A stretch of 64,000 bases of DNA from Ruficoccus amylovorans (GTDB taxonomy: Bacteria; Verrucomicrobiota; Verrucomicrobiia; Opitutales; Cerasicoccaceae). Location of the stretch: the NCBI RefSeq assembly GCF_014230085.1, contig NZ_JACHVB010000013.1:1-64000 (forward strand), read 5' to 3'. This document shows, one piece after another, positions 1 to 6,805 of the stretch. Both the position numbers and the translations under genes were made by a program. Positions within the stretch are counted from its first letter, which is position 1. Every line of letters starts with the position of its first letter. Below the pieces are notes generated by a model. That model was not told where the DNA came from. It ran no database searches and saw nothing but the letters and a program-made list of their open reading frames with translations.

Positions 1-52
1 TGGTCGGCCCCCACTTTTCGTACCAGAGCGATGAGACGCTGGCTGGGTAGGA

Positions 53-967
53 TTATGTTGGTTGGGTTATGGTTTGCGGGAGTGCTTGGTGCAGTGAGCC
101 CGTAGGGCGAACGGAGCCAAGCACTGCCTTGGTTTGATGCCAGAGTTTGGCAAAGGCGTCGGGGGATATAAAGCCCAAACGGCTGTGCGGATGCTGGCTG
201 TTGTATTTGCGTCGCCAGTTTTCGATGACGACGCGCGCTTCGGTCAGGGAGAGGAACCACTCCTGCTTGAGGCACTCGTCCTGCAGGCGGTTGTGGAAGC
301 TCTCCACGTGAGGGTTTTGCCAGGGCGAGCCCGGCTCGATGTAGAGGGTTTTGATGCGTTTGGATTCCAGGTAGTCCTTGGTCGCCGTAGCGATAAACTC
401 CGGCCCGTTGTCGGAACGGATGTGCTCGGGAGCACCGTGCTTGGCGATGGCTTTGTCCAAGGCCGCGACGATGTCGGCTGACTTCAGCCCGCGAGCCACC
501 GTCAGGCTGATGCACTGGCGGGTAAACTCGTCGATCAGACTGAGCACCCGCAGAGGCGCTCCATTGTCGGTGCGATCCGCCACGAAGTCCCAACTCCACA
601 CGTGCCGCGGATGCGTCGCCGCGGTCGGGATCTTGCCGGTGGACTTGCCCTGACGCCGTTGCCGGGGGCGCGGCGGCTTCACGCCCAGCCCTTCAGCCCG
701 GCGTACCTTTTGTACCAGCTTGCGGCTGACCTGCCAGCCTTCGTTGGCCAGCAGCGCTCGTACGCGACGATAACCGTAGCGCGGGTTGGTCCGGCTCACC
801 GCGATGATCGCACGCACGAGGCGAACCATCTTGTCGGTGGCGGTTTTAGCCCGGTAGCAGAAGCTCGACCAGTGCAGACGAAGATACCGACAGGCGGCCC
901 GTAACGAGCACGTTCCCGACTCGGCCACCTCGCGCACCGCTTCGCGCTTGTGCCCCGGGCTTACCAT
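53..967 (-). CDS. IS3-family transposase OrfB (DDE integrase domain)
   Basis: This 304-residue protein has an HTH-like segment (NPRYGYRRVRALL, about 61-90) followed by an rve-type catalytic core. The DDE triad is visible as D127 (WSWDFVAD), D186 (IRSDNGPEF) and E222 (NPHVESFHNRL). Length and triad spacing are normal and no internal stop is seen, so the element may still be active. Its start overlaps the end of orfA by 7 bases, so translation is probably by frameshift from orfA rather than from its own ATG. Confidence 0.92.
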   Translation of the reverse strand: MVSPGHKREAVREVAESGTCSLRAACRYLRLHWSSFCYRAKTATDKMVRLVRAIIAVSRTNPRYGYRRVRALLANEGWQVSRKLVQKVRRAEGLGVKPPRPRQRRQGKSTGKIPTAATHPRHVWSWDFVADRTDNGAPLRVLSLIDEFTRQCISLTVARGLKSADIVAALDKAIAKHGAPEHIRSDNGPEFIATATKDYLESKRIKTLYIEPGSPWQNPHVESFHNRLQDECLKQEWFLSLTEARVVIENWRRKYNSQHPHSRLGFISPDAFAKLWHQTKAVLGSVRPTGSLHQALPQTITQPT

Positions 968-1227
968 TTTTTTGCGTTTACCTGCTCCAGTACTTTGATG
1001 TTCAAAAGCTGGTCGGCCACCAGTTTCTTCAGCTCGGCGTTCTCGCGCTCAAGCTCCTTCAGACGCTTCACATCGCGCAGCTCCATCTGTCCGTACTTGC
1101 TCTTCCAACGATGGAAGCTCGCTTTGCTCACATTGTGCTCGCGGCAAACATCGTCCACGCTGCGGCCTTCGTCTGCCTCGCGCAGGAGCGCCACGATTTG
1201 CTCTTCGGTGTATCTCTTTCGTTTCAT
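961..1227 (-). CDS. IS3-family transposase OrfA
   Basis: This 88-residue protein has an N-terminal helix-turn-helix (RYTEEQIVALLREADEG to FHRWKSKYG, about residues 5-46) and a leucine-rich coiled coil (about 50-85). It is the DNA-binding part of an IS3 transposase. The end of the frame reads through seven A residues on the minus strand (967-973) and then TGG TAA, while orfB starts inside the same run. This is the usual arrangement for a programmed -1 frameshift giving an OrfAB fusion. The ATG at 1227 is chosen from family alignment (MKRKRYTEEQ). Confidence 0.9.
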   Translation of the reverse strand: MKRKRYTEEQIVALLREADEGRSVDDVCREHNVSKASFHRWKSKYGQMELRDVKRLKELERENAELKKLVADQLLNIKVLEQVNAKKW

Positions 1228-1291
1228 ACTTCTGGTCGGGTTCTACCCGCCAGGGTCTCAAACGCAATGGTACGATTCTAGGAGGTCACGC

Positions 1292-1330
1292 CAGATCAAC
1301 CCACGCTACGGTTATCGGCGGGTGGACTAG
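1292..1330 (+). pseudogene. Fragment of a second IS3 OrfB
   Basis: Immediately outside the right end of the IS, a plus-strand frame reads QINPRYGYRRVD and then TAG. This matches the conserved NPRYGYRRV segment of IS3 OrfB proteins but differs in DNA from the copy at about 770-800. It looks like a scrap of another IS3 element into which, or beside which, the complete one inserted. Only about 11 codons remain, so the assignment rests on a short motif. Confidence 0.45.
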
Positions 1331-1376
1331 GCCAGGTGTTCTTGCAACCAGTGGTAATAACTCTTGAAATCGAATA

Positions 1377-2381
1377 TTAAAGAGTCGCCCCATCAACCCA
1401 ACTACCATCAACATTTAATCCACGAACAACTTCCGGGACTCCAAAATTAGAAGTTTGCATATCAAGATGAAGCATATGCACCGCATGCCTACCTAATAAT
1501 TCCGCATTAGAATCAATACCTGCTATTGTTCCATCTGCATTTACCAAATCCAACGAGATAAAACCAAGCTCATCAGGGATGGAAACGCCACATTGCAGAA
1601 GCAAGCTGAATACATAATTTGCGCCCAACAAAACATCCGGTTTATAAGTAAACAACCATTTCTTCAACTCGTTCAAATCAGAATCTTGCTCCAAATAGAA
1701 AACTGGAATTCCAACACTCTTGGGATGATAAGCTTGAACCTCGACAAGATAACCCGCACGCCAAAGATTCGCAGAGAGTACATCATAAGTACGGCTCATA
1801 ATCAGTCCAGGTACACGATAGCCGTGATGCCTTAGGTGATGAAATGCCAGTCTCACACCTTGATATTCATCCGCACTTACATAATTAAATCTAGGCAAGA
1901 TTAATGCAGAACGATGAGCCACAACAGCGAACTTATCCCACTCAAGTTTTATGCGCGTTCTAGGTTTACGCTGATGCGGTAACACAATACCTCGAATGCC
2001 TCTAGTAAAAATAATTTGAGACATGCGCTTTGCAGTCATCTGCTTCTCTCCTAGCCAAAAATCTTCAATATTGTAACCAAACCGAAGCCCCTCATCCACC
2101 AAACCTTTGTGCATTTTTTGCAAAAAAAATGACTCCTTCCAACCATCACGCGTAGGCCAAGAAGTGACAAATCCGATAGCTGCTTTTACGACATGATTTC
2201 CTTTTCGATAATTACTCAATGACGATAAAGCTGGATCTGGCACATATCCCATCTCCTCAGCTAACGCCTTGATTCTTTCGCGTGTGGCTGAAGAGAGATT
2301 GCCTCGCCCCCTCAAAGCCATGGAAACCGAAGCGACACTCACTCCTGCAGCTTTTGCAATATCTAAAAGAGTTACACGCAT
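1377..2381 (-). CDS. LacI-family transcriptional regulator
   Basis: This 334-residue protein has the classic N-terminal LacI helix-turn-helix (TLLDIAKAAGVSVASVSMAL, about residues 4-23) with the hinge region after it. A periplasmic-binding-protein-like effector domain fills the rest (about 65-330), ending in the usual GLNVDGSWVDG-type tail. Such regulators normally repress sugar-utilisation genes and respond to a sugar ligand; the ligand cannot be read here. It lies 203 bases downstream of an SGNH hydrolase gene on the same strand. Base composition is visibly lower in GC than in the rest of the window, which suggests transfer together with its neighbours. Confidence 0.9.
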   Translation of the reverse strand: MRVTLLDIAKAAGVSVASVSMALRGRGNLSSATRERIKALAEEMGYVPDPALSSLSNYRKGNHVVKAAIGFVTSWPTRDGWKESFFLQKMHKGLVDEGLRFGYNIEDFWLGEKQMTAKRMSQIIFTRGIRGIVLPHQRKPRTRIKLEWDKFAVVAHRSALILPRFNYVSADEYQGVRLAFHHLRHHGYRVPGLIMSRTYDVLSANLWRAGYLVEVQAYHPKSVGIPVFYLEQDSDLNELKKWLFTYKPDVLLGANYVFSLLLQCGVSIPDELGFISLDLVNADGTIAGIDSNAELLGRHAVHMLHLDMQTSNFGVPEVVRGLNVDGSWVDGATL

Positions 2382-2584
2382 ACCTCACAATCAATATGTA
2401 ACGAAGGCGTATACTCAAGAAGCTTTTGCGCGTGCAGACTAAAATGCCCCGGGATCAACGACATTGAAAGCACAATGCCGAGCAGTCTTGCAATCTACAC
2501 ATGACGTAGTTCGACGTTTCTCGACAAGCTCGTCATCTAAGCGATTAAAGGCAGGGGTAACTGCGAATCAAAGCTTTACAACGT

Positions 2585-3697
2585 TCATTTGGTTATCGCC
2601 TTCAGGATAATATCCGCGTAAAGACGATGACCATAATCATTTGGATGATTTACACCATTACCTGAAAGAGAAAGGTAACCTTTCCGATCAACGAGGTAAT
2701 TCCACACAGAATAAACGTCACAGAACGCGACATCATTCTCATCGCAGTAGACCCTCATTGCTTGGTGAAATGGCTGGCGCCTATCCATTTTACTCATAGA
2801 CCAATCAGGGTTAGGAGTGATACCTGATACGACCAAAAACTCAGCATCGGAGTCCGATGTTTTGATAGCATCAATAATCCTCGATAATGTAATCACAAAG
2901 TCGCGTACAGACATATCGCTTGAGGCATCGTTCATTCCGAATGCAATGATAACTAAATCTGGGTTCTCTTTCACAACAGAACCGACTTGGGATTCAGCCC
3001 AAAAAATATTTTTTCCGCCTACCGACAAGTTCGCCACTTCAATACTTGACTTGCATTGCGAACCCAAACGATTGGCAACAAGTTCTATATACGGAGGCTG
3101 GTTCGGGAAAACGGGAGTCGTTGCCGAAGCATTCGCACCATGGGATATACTGTCACCTAGTAGGACAATTTTGACAGTCGAAGACTCCGCCAATCGTTGA
3201 TTAAACCGCTGGAGATATTTACACTGTGAACTCGGCAACGGACCATCCCAATCGCTCGAAGTGGTATACGTCACATTTACTTGCTTTGAATGAAACGTAT
3301 CCCTCTCTCCGTATTTTATAAGTCGACCTACTTCAATATGAGGCTGAGTACCACTTGCAGAATCAGTGGGGTAAACCTCAGACTCGTCGAGGTGCAGAAT
3401 TTTGCCTTTAATCGAAATTGAACGACCATTAATTGTAAACATACCGACGTCATACTCAACTGTGCCATTTACTGCACGAACAGAGATAATTTCATCAGGT
3501 TCAAATAGCAAATTTGCATAATATCCCCCGCTGGTATCTTCTCGAAACAGGACGGTTTCGTTTTGGATTAAGGAGCCTTGCTCCCACACTGGCAGCGATT
3601 GACCATTATCGCAAAGACTTGATCTAACGTCCAAAGCAGAGCTTATAGAAAACATACTTAGCATAACAGCAATAAATGTTAAATTATATTTATACAT
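2585..3697 (-). CDS. Secreted SGNH/GDSL-family hydrolase
   Basis: A 370-residue protein with an N-terminal signal peptide (about residues 1-22, hydrophobic stretch FIAVMLSMFSI). The SGNH blocks are visible: GDS at 181-183 with nucleophile S183, the glycine block SVGGKN near 225-230, GMND at 254-257, and D354-Y-G-H357 as the catalytic Asp/His. These enzymes are esterases, often deacetylating polysaccharides outside the cytoplasm. The open frame extends upstream to 3811, but the ATG at 3697 is preferred because it begins the signal peptide and lies just after the pseudopilin stop at 3714. About 120 residues between the signal peptide and the GDS block form an N-terminal accessory domain, as in two-domain carbohydrate esterases. 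The substrate is not known. Confidence 0.85.
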   Translation of the reverse strand: MYKYNLTFIAVMLSMFSISSALDVRSSLCDNGQSLPVWEQGSLIQNETVLFREDTSGGYYANLLFEPDEIISVRAVNGTVEYDVGMFTINGRSISIKGKILHLDESEVYPTDSASGTQPHIEVGRLIKYGERDTFHSKQVNVTYTTSSDWDGPLPSSQCKYLQRFNQRLAESSTVKIVLLGDSISHGANASATTPVFPNQPPYIELVANRLGSQCKSSIEVANLSVGGKNIFWAESQVGSVVKENPDLVIIAFGMNDASSDMSVRDFVITLSRIIDAIKTSDSDAEFLVVSGITPNPDWSMSKMDRRQPFHQAMRVYCDENDVAFCDVYSVWNYLVDRKGYLSLSGNGVNHPNDYGHRLYADIILKAITK

Positions 3698-3713
3698 AGG
3701 TCGTTCATCAGAT

Positions 3714-4382
3714 TCACTTCCAGCGATACCTTCGATCTGCATCTGCCCAACCATCTGAGAACACTCCAGACCTAGGACTGGACTCTGGCACAAACGTAGC
3801 AACAGAAGCATCTACCATAACAACATTTACGAGGTGTGAGCCGTGATCGCCATGCCATGATGTCGTGTTCCACGTAAAGCCGCGAGGATCCTGATACATT
3901 AGAGTCTCGCCATACAGAATAGTTCTGGATGGATACTCAATGTTAATAAGCTTAGGACCCTCCCCGACAATAAAACCAGCATCACCATTAAAATATAATG
4001 CTTGGTTTACCGCATAACTCGTTTTCTGGTAATCATAAATTCCAGTCTGCCATTCTATGTCACCGTCGCATAAGAATACGTCTGAATGTAGATCCAGGTA
4101 TCTATTCAGAGGCGCATCAGGGTACTTCTCACCGCCATAAGATGCCCAGTCCTGCGACATCATTGGTGCGAGTGATCCGCCACTCTCGTTAGAATAAGTT
4201 AACGTTGCTAAAGCAACCTGCCTAAGATTGTTTTGACACTTCACACTACGTGCTCGACTGGAGACTTTACCCATAGCTGAGATGATGATTGCTGCTAGAA
4301 TCGCTATAACTGCAATTGAAACGAGCAGTTCTAAAAGCGTAAAAGCTGAATAACGATGACGACTGATGGTGTACGTTCTCAT
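3714..4382 (-). CDS. Type IV pseudopilin-like protein with prepilin N-terminus
   Basis: This 222-residue protein starts with a basic leader followed by the prepilin cleavage/methylation motif. Cleavage is expected before F14 in SAFTLLELLVSI, with the conserved Glu at mature position 5 (E18) and a hydrophobic helix to about residue 38. The rest is a globular domain with scattered cysteines and a WHGDHGSHLVNVVMVDASV segment, close to the H-x-DG tail seen in PVC-group pseudopilins. It is probably exported by a PilD/type II-like system; the only such ATPase in this window is at 8454-10286. It sits between the CBM9-like lipoprotein and the SGNH hydrolase genes on one strand. A GTTAAA-CA-TTTAAC palindrome lies upstream at 4440-4453. 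Confidence 0.85.
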   Translation of the reverse strand: MRTYTISRHRYSAFTLLELLVSIAVIAILAAIIISAMGKVSSRARSVKCQNNLRQVALATLTYSNESGGSLAPMMSQDWASYGGEKYPDAPLNRYLDLHSDVFLCDGDIEWQTGIYDYQKTSYAVNQALYFNGDAGFIVGEGPKLINIEYPSRTILYGETLMYQDPRGFTWNTTSWHGDHGSHLVNVVMVDASVATFVPESSPRSGVFSDGWADADRRYRWK

Positions 4383-4636
4383 AAAATGTCGTGCATGTAA
4401 CTATGTGGAGTACAACAGCCACTCACAAGTCGCCAGCGAGTTAAACATTTAACTTAATGGGACTCTCCGAAGAAAGACGATCTCCCGCAGAATTAGATTT
4501 GAAAAAAGCAGACCCTGCGACGAGACCTCGTCAACTGAGCGCAGGTAGCTCGAATATCCGGAGTAACTGCGGCTTATCTCTCAATTCAAGAGTTCCAAGC
4601 AGATATTGTGAATTGGTAAATATCCTGAGATTTCAA

Positions 4637-5323
4637 TCACTCTATTTCCAACACCAGTTCCGCCCATTCATCAGGACGATGGAATGCGATGACAGGATGA
4701 GAAGCACTAGTCGAAAGGATAAGCGCATGATCACTAGCAGCATCATAACGACAAAAACTTCCTCTTAGGCGCAGCCCCTCTGAAAACCTCTCCAATCCAA
4801 GAACCTCCGGAGGTATTGCCATCGAGACTTTCCATCCGTTCTCTGACCGCGTTACATGGCTTGAAAATCCCACAGGGGCAACGAGCATCTCCTCAAAGGC
4901 CAAGGGGTCCGCTTCTGGCGAGAGTTGACCTTGGACATTTGGCTTGGCAACATGCATCCGAAAGTGATTAGGGGTAACGTGCAATTCAACATAATCGTCT
5001 CGGCCCTCGATCATGAGGAAAGCTTCAAAAACATCCCCGAGTTCCCACATCCTCTGGTTGTCTGCAGTCGCGGCACTCATCACGTCGGAATCAGTTAGCT
5101 GCGCATTGACAATCAGGGCGTCAGAACGCCAACTCAGCTCCACTATAGTGGGTTTAAAATTCGCGTCTAACTCATTGTTCCATGGCTGAGCGAGATTTAA
5201 AAAAACGGACGAGTTTTGTGGAATCGACAAAGCCATGTAATGGTTACTAGGCAGTATGGAGCACGCTCCTAGAAAAAATGCTACGATACAAAAACCAGTT
5301 GAAAGATGATTAATTCTGACCAT
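4637..5323 (-). CDS. Lipoprotein with CBM9-like sugar-binding domain
   Basis: This 228-residue protein has a lipobox (LGAC, acylated Cys at residue 21) after a hydrophobic signal. The remainder resembles the carbohydrate-binding family 9-like fold: a segment with WELGDVFEAFLMIEGRDDYVELHVTPNHFRMHV, then a GWKVSMAIPPEVLGL block and a terminal WAELVLE strand. Such lipoproteins are thought to hold sugars or polysaccharides at the cell surface. The ATG at 5323 is chosen because it places the signal sequence at the N-terminus; the frame stays open with non-ATG starts up to 5365. It is the first gene of the AT-rich cluster, with a 7-bp palindrome 47 bases upstream. Confidence 0.65.
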   Translation of the reverse strand: MVRINHLSTGFCIVAFFLGACSILPSNHYMALSIPQNSSVFLNLAQPWNNELDANFKPTIVELSWRSDALIVNAQLTDSDVMSAATADNQRMWELGDVFEAFLMIEGRDDYVELHVTPNHFRMHVAKPNVQGQLSPEADPLAFEEMLVAPVGFSSHVTRSENGWKVSMAIPPEVLGLERFSEGLRLRGSFCRYDAASDHALILSTSASHPVIAFHRPDEWAELVLEIE

Positions 5324-5369
5324 GCAGGTTGTTTTTAATTTTATAAATAGCTTAGACAGTCTCAATCTG

Positions 5370-5390
5370 CCCCCTGTTTAAGTCAGGGGG
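5370..5390. promoter_or_regulatory. Perfect palindrome upstream of the CBM9-like gene
   Basis: CCCCCTG and CAGGGGG flank a 7-base spacer (TTTAAGT), about 47 bases before the ATG at 5323. It stands out as GC-rich inside AT-rich DNA. It could be an operator or the stem of an upstream terminator; there is no T run on either side to favour the latter. Confidence 0.35.
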
Positions 5391-5554
5391 AGAATCCAAC
5401 TCTAATACGCAAGGGTGTGATGCAAATATGAGTTTCACGTATATGTGTGGTTCGGCACAAGGACATAGTACATTGTTCTCAACTCTCTGATTTATGCCAC
5501 GTAGCCTACGAATCGAAAAAGAAAATTGGGTCTATCGGAAAGTTATTCCAAGGG

Positions 5555-5760
5555 TGGCGTGACCTCCTAGAACCGTACCATTGCGTTTGAGCCCCTGGCG
5601 GGTAGAACCCGACCAGAACATGAAGCGAAAAAGATATACCGAAGAGCAGGTCGTGGCGATCTTGCGTGAGGCAGACGAAGGCCGTAACGTGGATGATGTG
5701 TGCCGCGAACACAATGTGAGTAAAGCGAACTTCCATCGTTGGAAGTCTAAGTATGGGCGA
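5555..5760 (+). mobile_element. Truncated IS3-family end, inverted relative to the 1-1293 copy
   Basis: The terminal repeat (TGGCGTGACCTCCTAGAA at 5555), the leader and the first half of orfA are retained and align with the minus strand of 1293 down to about 1090. Similarity stops at about 5758. The rest of orfA, all of orfB and the other terminal repeat are missing. The divergence from copy 1 (four residue differences in 46) shows that this is a related but distinct element rather than a recent duplicate. Confidence 0.8.
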
Positions 5761-5772
5761 CGTGCCCCCTGA
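5620..5772 (+). pseudogene. Truncated IS3 orfA
   Basis: It starts MKRKRYTEEQVVAILREADE and matches the complete OrfA through the HTH to WKSKYG. It then switches to RRAP and a stop where it joins the integrase remnant on the opposite strand. About 46 of 88 family residues are kept and the coiled coil is lost. It cannot produce a transposase. Confidence 0.85.
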
Positions 5773-6230
5773 ATCCGGCCATAGCCCCATCTGGTGTTTT
5801 CGACCGCGAATTTCAAGCAAAGCTCTCGAATCGCCTCCATGCGGCTCTGCCCGGCGGTCTTTACCCTCGTCTTGGCCGTGTATTTGAGCTGCACGAACCG
5901 GCGGTACCACGCATAAAGGGTCTCGGGCTTCACGAGGCTGGCGTACTGCATCAACTGCGCCCAACGGAGCTTTCTGCCCTTGATGGCCAGATTCCGGCGC
6001 TGGGCGTTGGTCAACCGAAGCTTCTTACCCGTCGCGTCGAACTGCTCCTTCAAAACACGGTTTTCTTCCAGCAGGTAGTCGATCACCAATTGCTGGCGAC
6101 GGCCAATCCAGCCCGCCATGAAGCCTAGAAACGTTGTCAGTTGCCTATTCAAGGCCGCACTTGTATCAATCCCATAAATCGCTGTCAACCGGCGGGTTCG
6201 AGTTACTGACCCTAAAAAGCGTACCCCCAC
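5770..6230 (-). pseudogene. N-terminal half of an integrase-type transposase
   Basis: The minus-strand frame encodes a segment typical of rve-integrase transposases: RRQQLVIDYLLEENRVLKEQ, then LRLTNAQRRNLAIKGR, ETLYAWYRRFV and ENTRWGYGRIQG. The catalytic DDE half should follow but is absent: the frame runs into antisense IS3 sequence at about 5770. The gene was therefore cut by the IS3 fragment or by a deletion starting from it. The start is uncertain: GTG at 6230 or ATG at 6119 are possible, and family similarity seems to begin near 6140. Confidence 0.75.
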
Positions 6231-6288
6231 GGCTCAACATTTCACGGCACAATCTTGACTTGAACAAAATTTTGCTCATCGTGTAGTA

Positions 6289-6561
6289 GTGGCCTTTGAA
6301 TGGGATGAGAACAAGAACGCGATCAATCAGGCAAAGCACGGCATCAGCTTTCAGGAAGCCCAACAGCTTTGGGACGATGCCGGACTGATTGTGTTGCCTT
6401 CGCGCTTCCCGGACGAAGACCGCTTTTTGGCCATCGGAGCCATTGATTCAAAACACTGGACAGCAATTTTTACCGAACGCGGGGAAGACATACGCATTAT
6501 CAGCGTGCGTCGTGCCCGCCAGAACGAAAGGGACCTCTATGAGCAGCACCAACCGCGATAA
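6289..6561 (+). CDS. BrnT-family toxin (DUF497)
   Basis: A 90-residue protein matching BrnT ribonuclease toxins: FEWDENKNAINQAKHGISF at the N-terminus, then RFLAIGAI..HWTAIFTERGEDIRIISVRRAR towards the C-terminus, including the conserved R-x-ISVRRAR block. BrnT toxins fold like RelE and block translation, and are held by a downstream antitoxin that represses the operon. The start is GTG at 6289. A TTGACT element at 6255-6260 could be a -35 box but no good -10 is seen. The downstream partner overlaps by 23 bases, as expected for a toxin-antitoxin pair, although that partner is not a standard BrnA. Confidence 0.85.
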   Translation: MAFEWDENKNAINQAKHGISFQEAQQLWDDAGLIVLPSRFPDEDRFLAIGAIDSKHWTAIFTERGEDIRIISVRRARQNERDLYEQHQPR

Positions 6562-6805
6562 TCTCGAAGAACGCTTTGACGATGGCGAGGACGTGCTCGG
6601 CTATTTCGAGACCGAGAGCGTCTTGAACATTCACCGACTTAAGGAGTTGTCTGCTATCGTGAACCTTTCCGCTCTGGCGCGGGAAGCGGGGATCAACGTG
6701 CACACCCTACAGACCAAAATTAAGCGCAATACTCCCCTCAGCGGTAAGGAAACTACTGCCCTGATTAAAGCTTTGAGGCGCTTTCACCTTGCGGCTGTTG
6801 CGTAA
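6539..6805 (+). CDS. Putative antitoxin, HTH type, partner of BrnT
   Basis: An 88-residue protein beginning MSSTNRDNLEERFDDGEDVL. The FDDGEDVLGYFE segment (about 12-24) resembles the N-terminus of CopG/BrnA-like antitoxins. The C-terminal half does not look like a ribbon-helix-helix: it reads VNLSALAREAGINVHTLQTK and then KETTALIKALRRF, a small helix-turn-helix resembling those of XRE-like antitoxins. The ATG at 6539 lies inside the end of brnT, so translation is probably coupled. Its last 99 bases overlap the convergent rep gene. The antitoxin role is inferred from position and size. Confidence 0.65.
   Translation: MSSTNRDNLEERFDDGEDVLGYFETESVLNIHRLKELSAIVNLSALAREAGINVHTLQTKIKRNTPLSGKETTALIKALRRFHLAAVA

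Larger units (their letters stand above)
1..1293 (-). mobile_element. IS3-family insertion sequence, apparently complete
   Basis: Two overlapping transposase frames lie between imperfect inverted ends. The left end begins at base 1 with TGGTCGGCCCCCAC and the right end, read on the minus strand from 1293, begins TGGCGTGACCTCC; both continue into a shared CGTACCA block followed by GCG. The window starts exactly at the left end, so the left target duplication cannot be seen. The orfA/orfB arrangement with an A7 slippery run is typical of IS3 elements, and the OrfA style suggests the IS407 group. A diverged partial copy of the orfA end lies inverted at 5555-5760. Confidence 0.85.

Noticed and set aside
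4457-4768. Plus-strand frame between the pseudopilin and lipoprotein genes
   Set aside because: It overlaps the lipoprotein gene end antisense, and its product shows no motif or signal.
1-5772. Intact composite transposon
   Set aside because: The right-hand IS3 copy is truncated to about 200 bases and diverged from the left copy, so the pair cannot transpose as a unit now.
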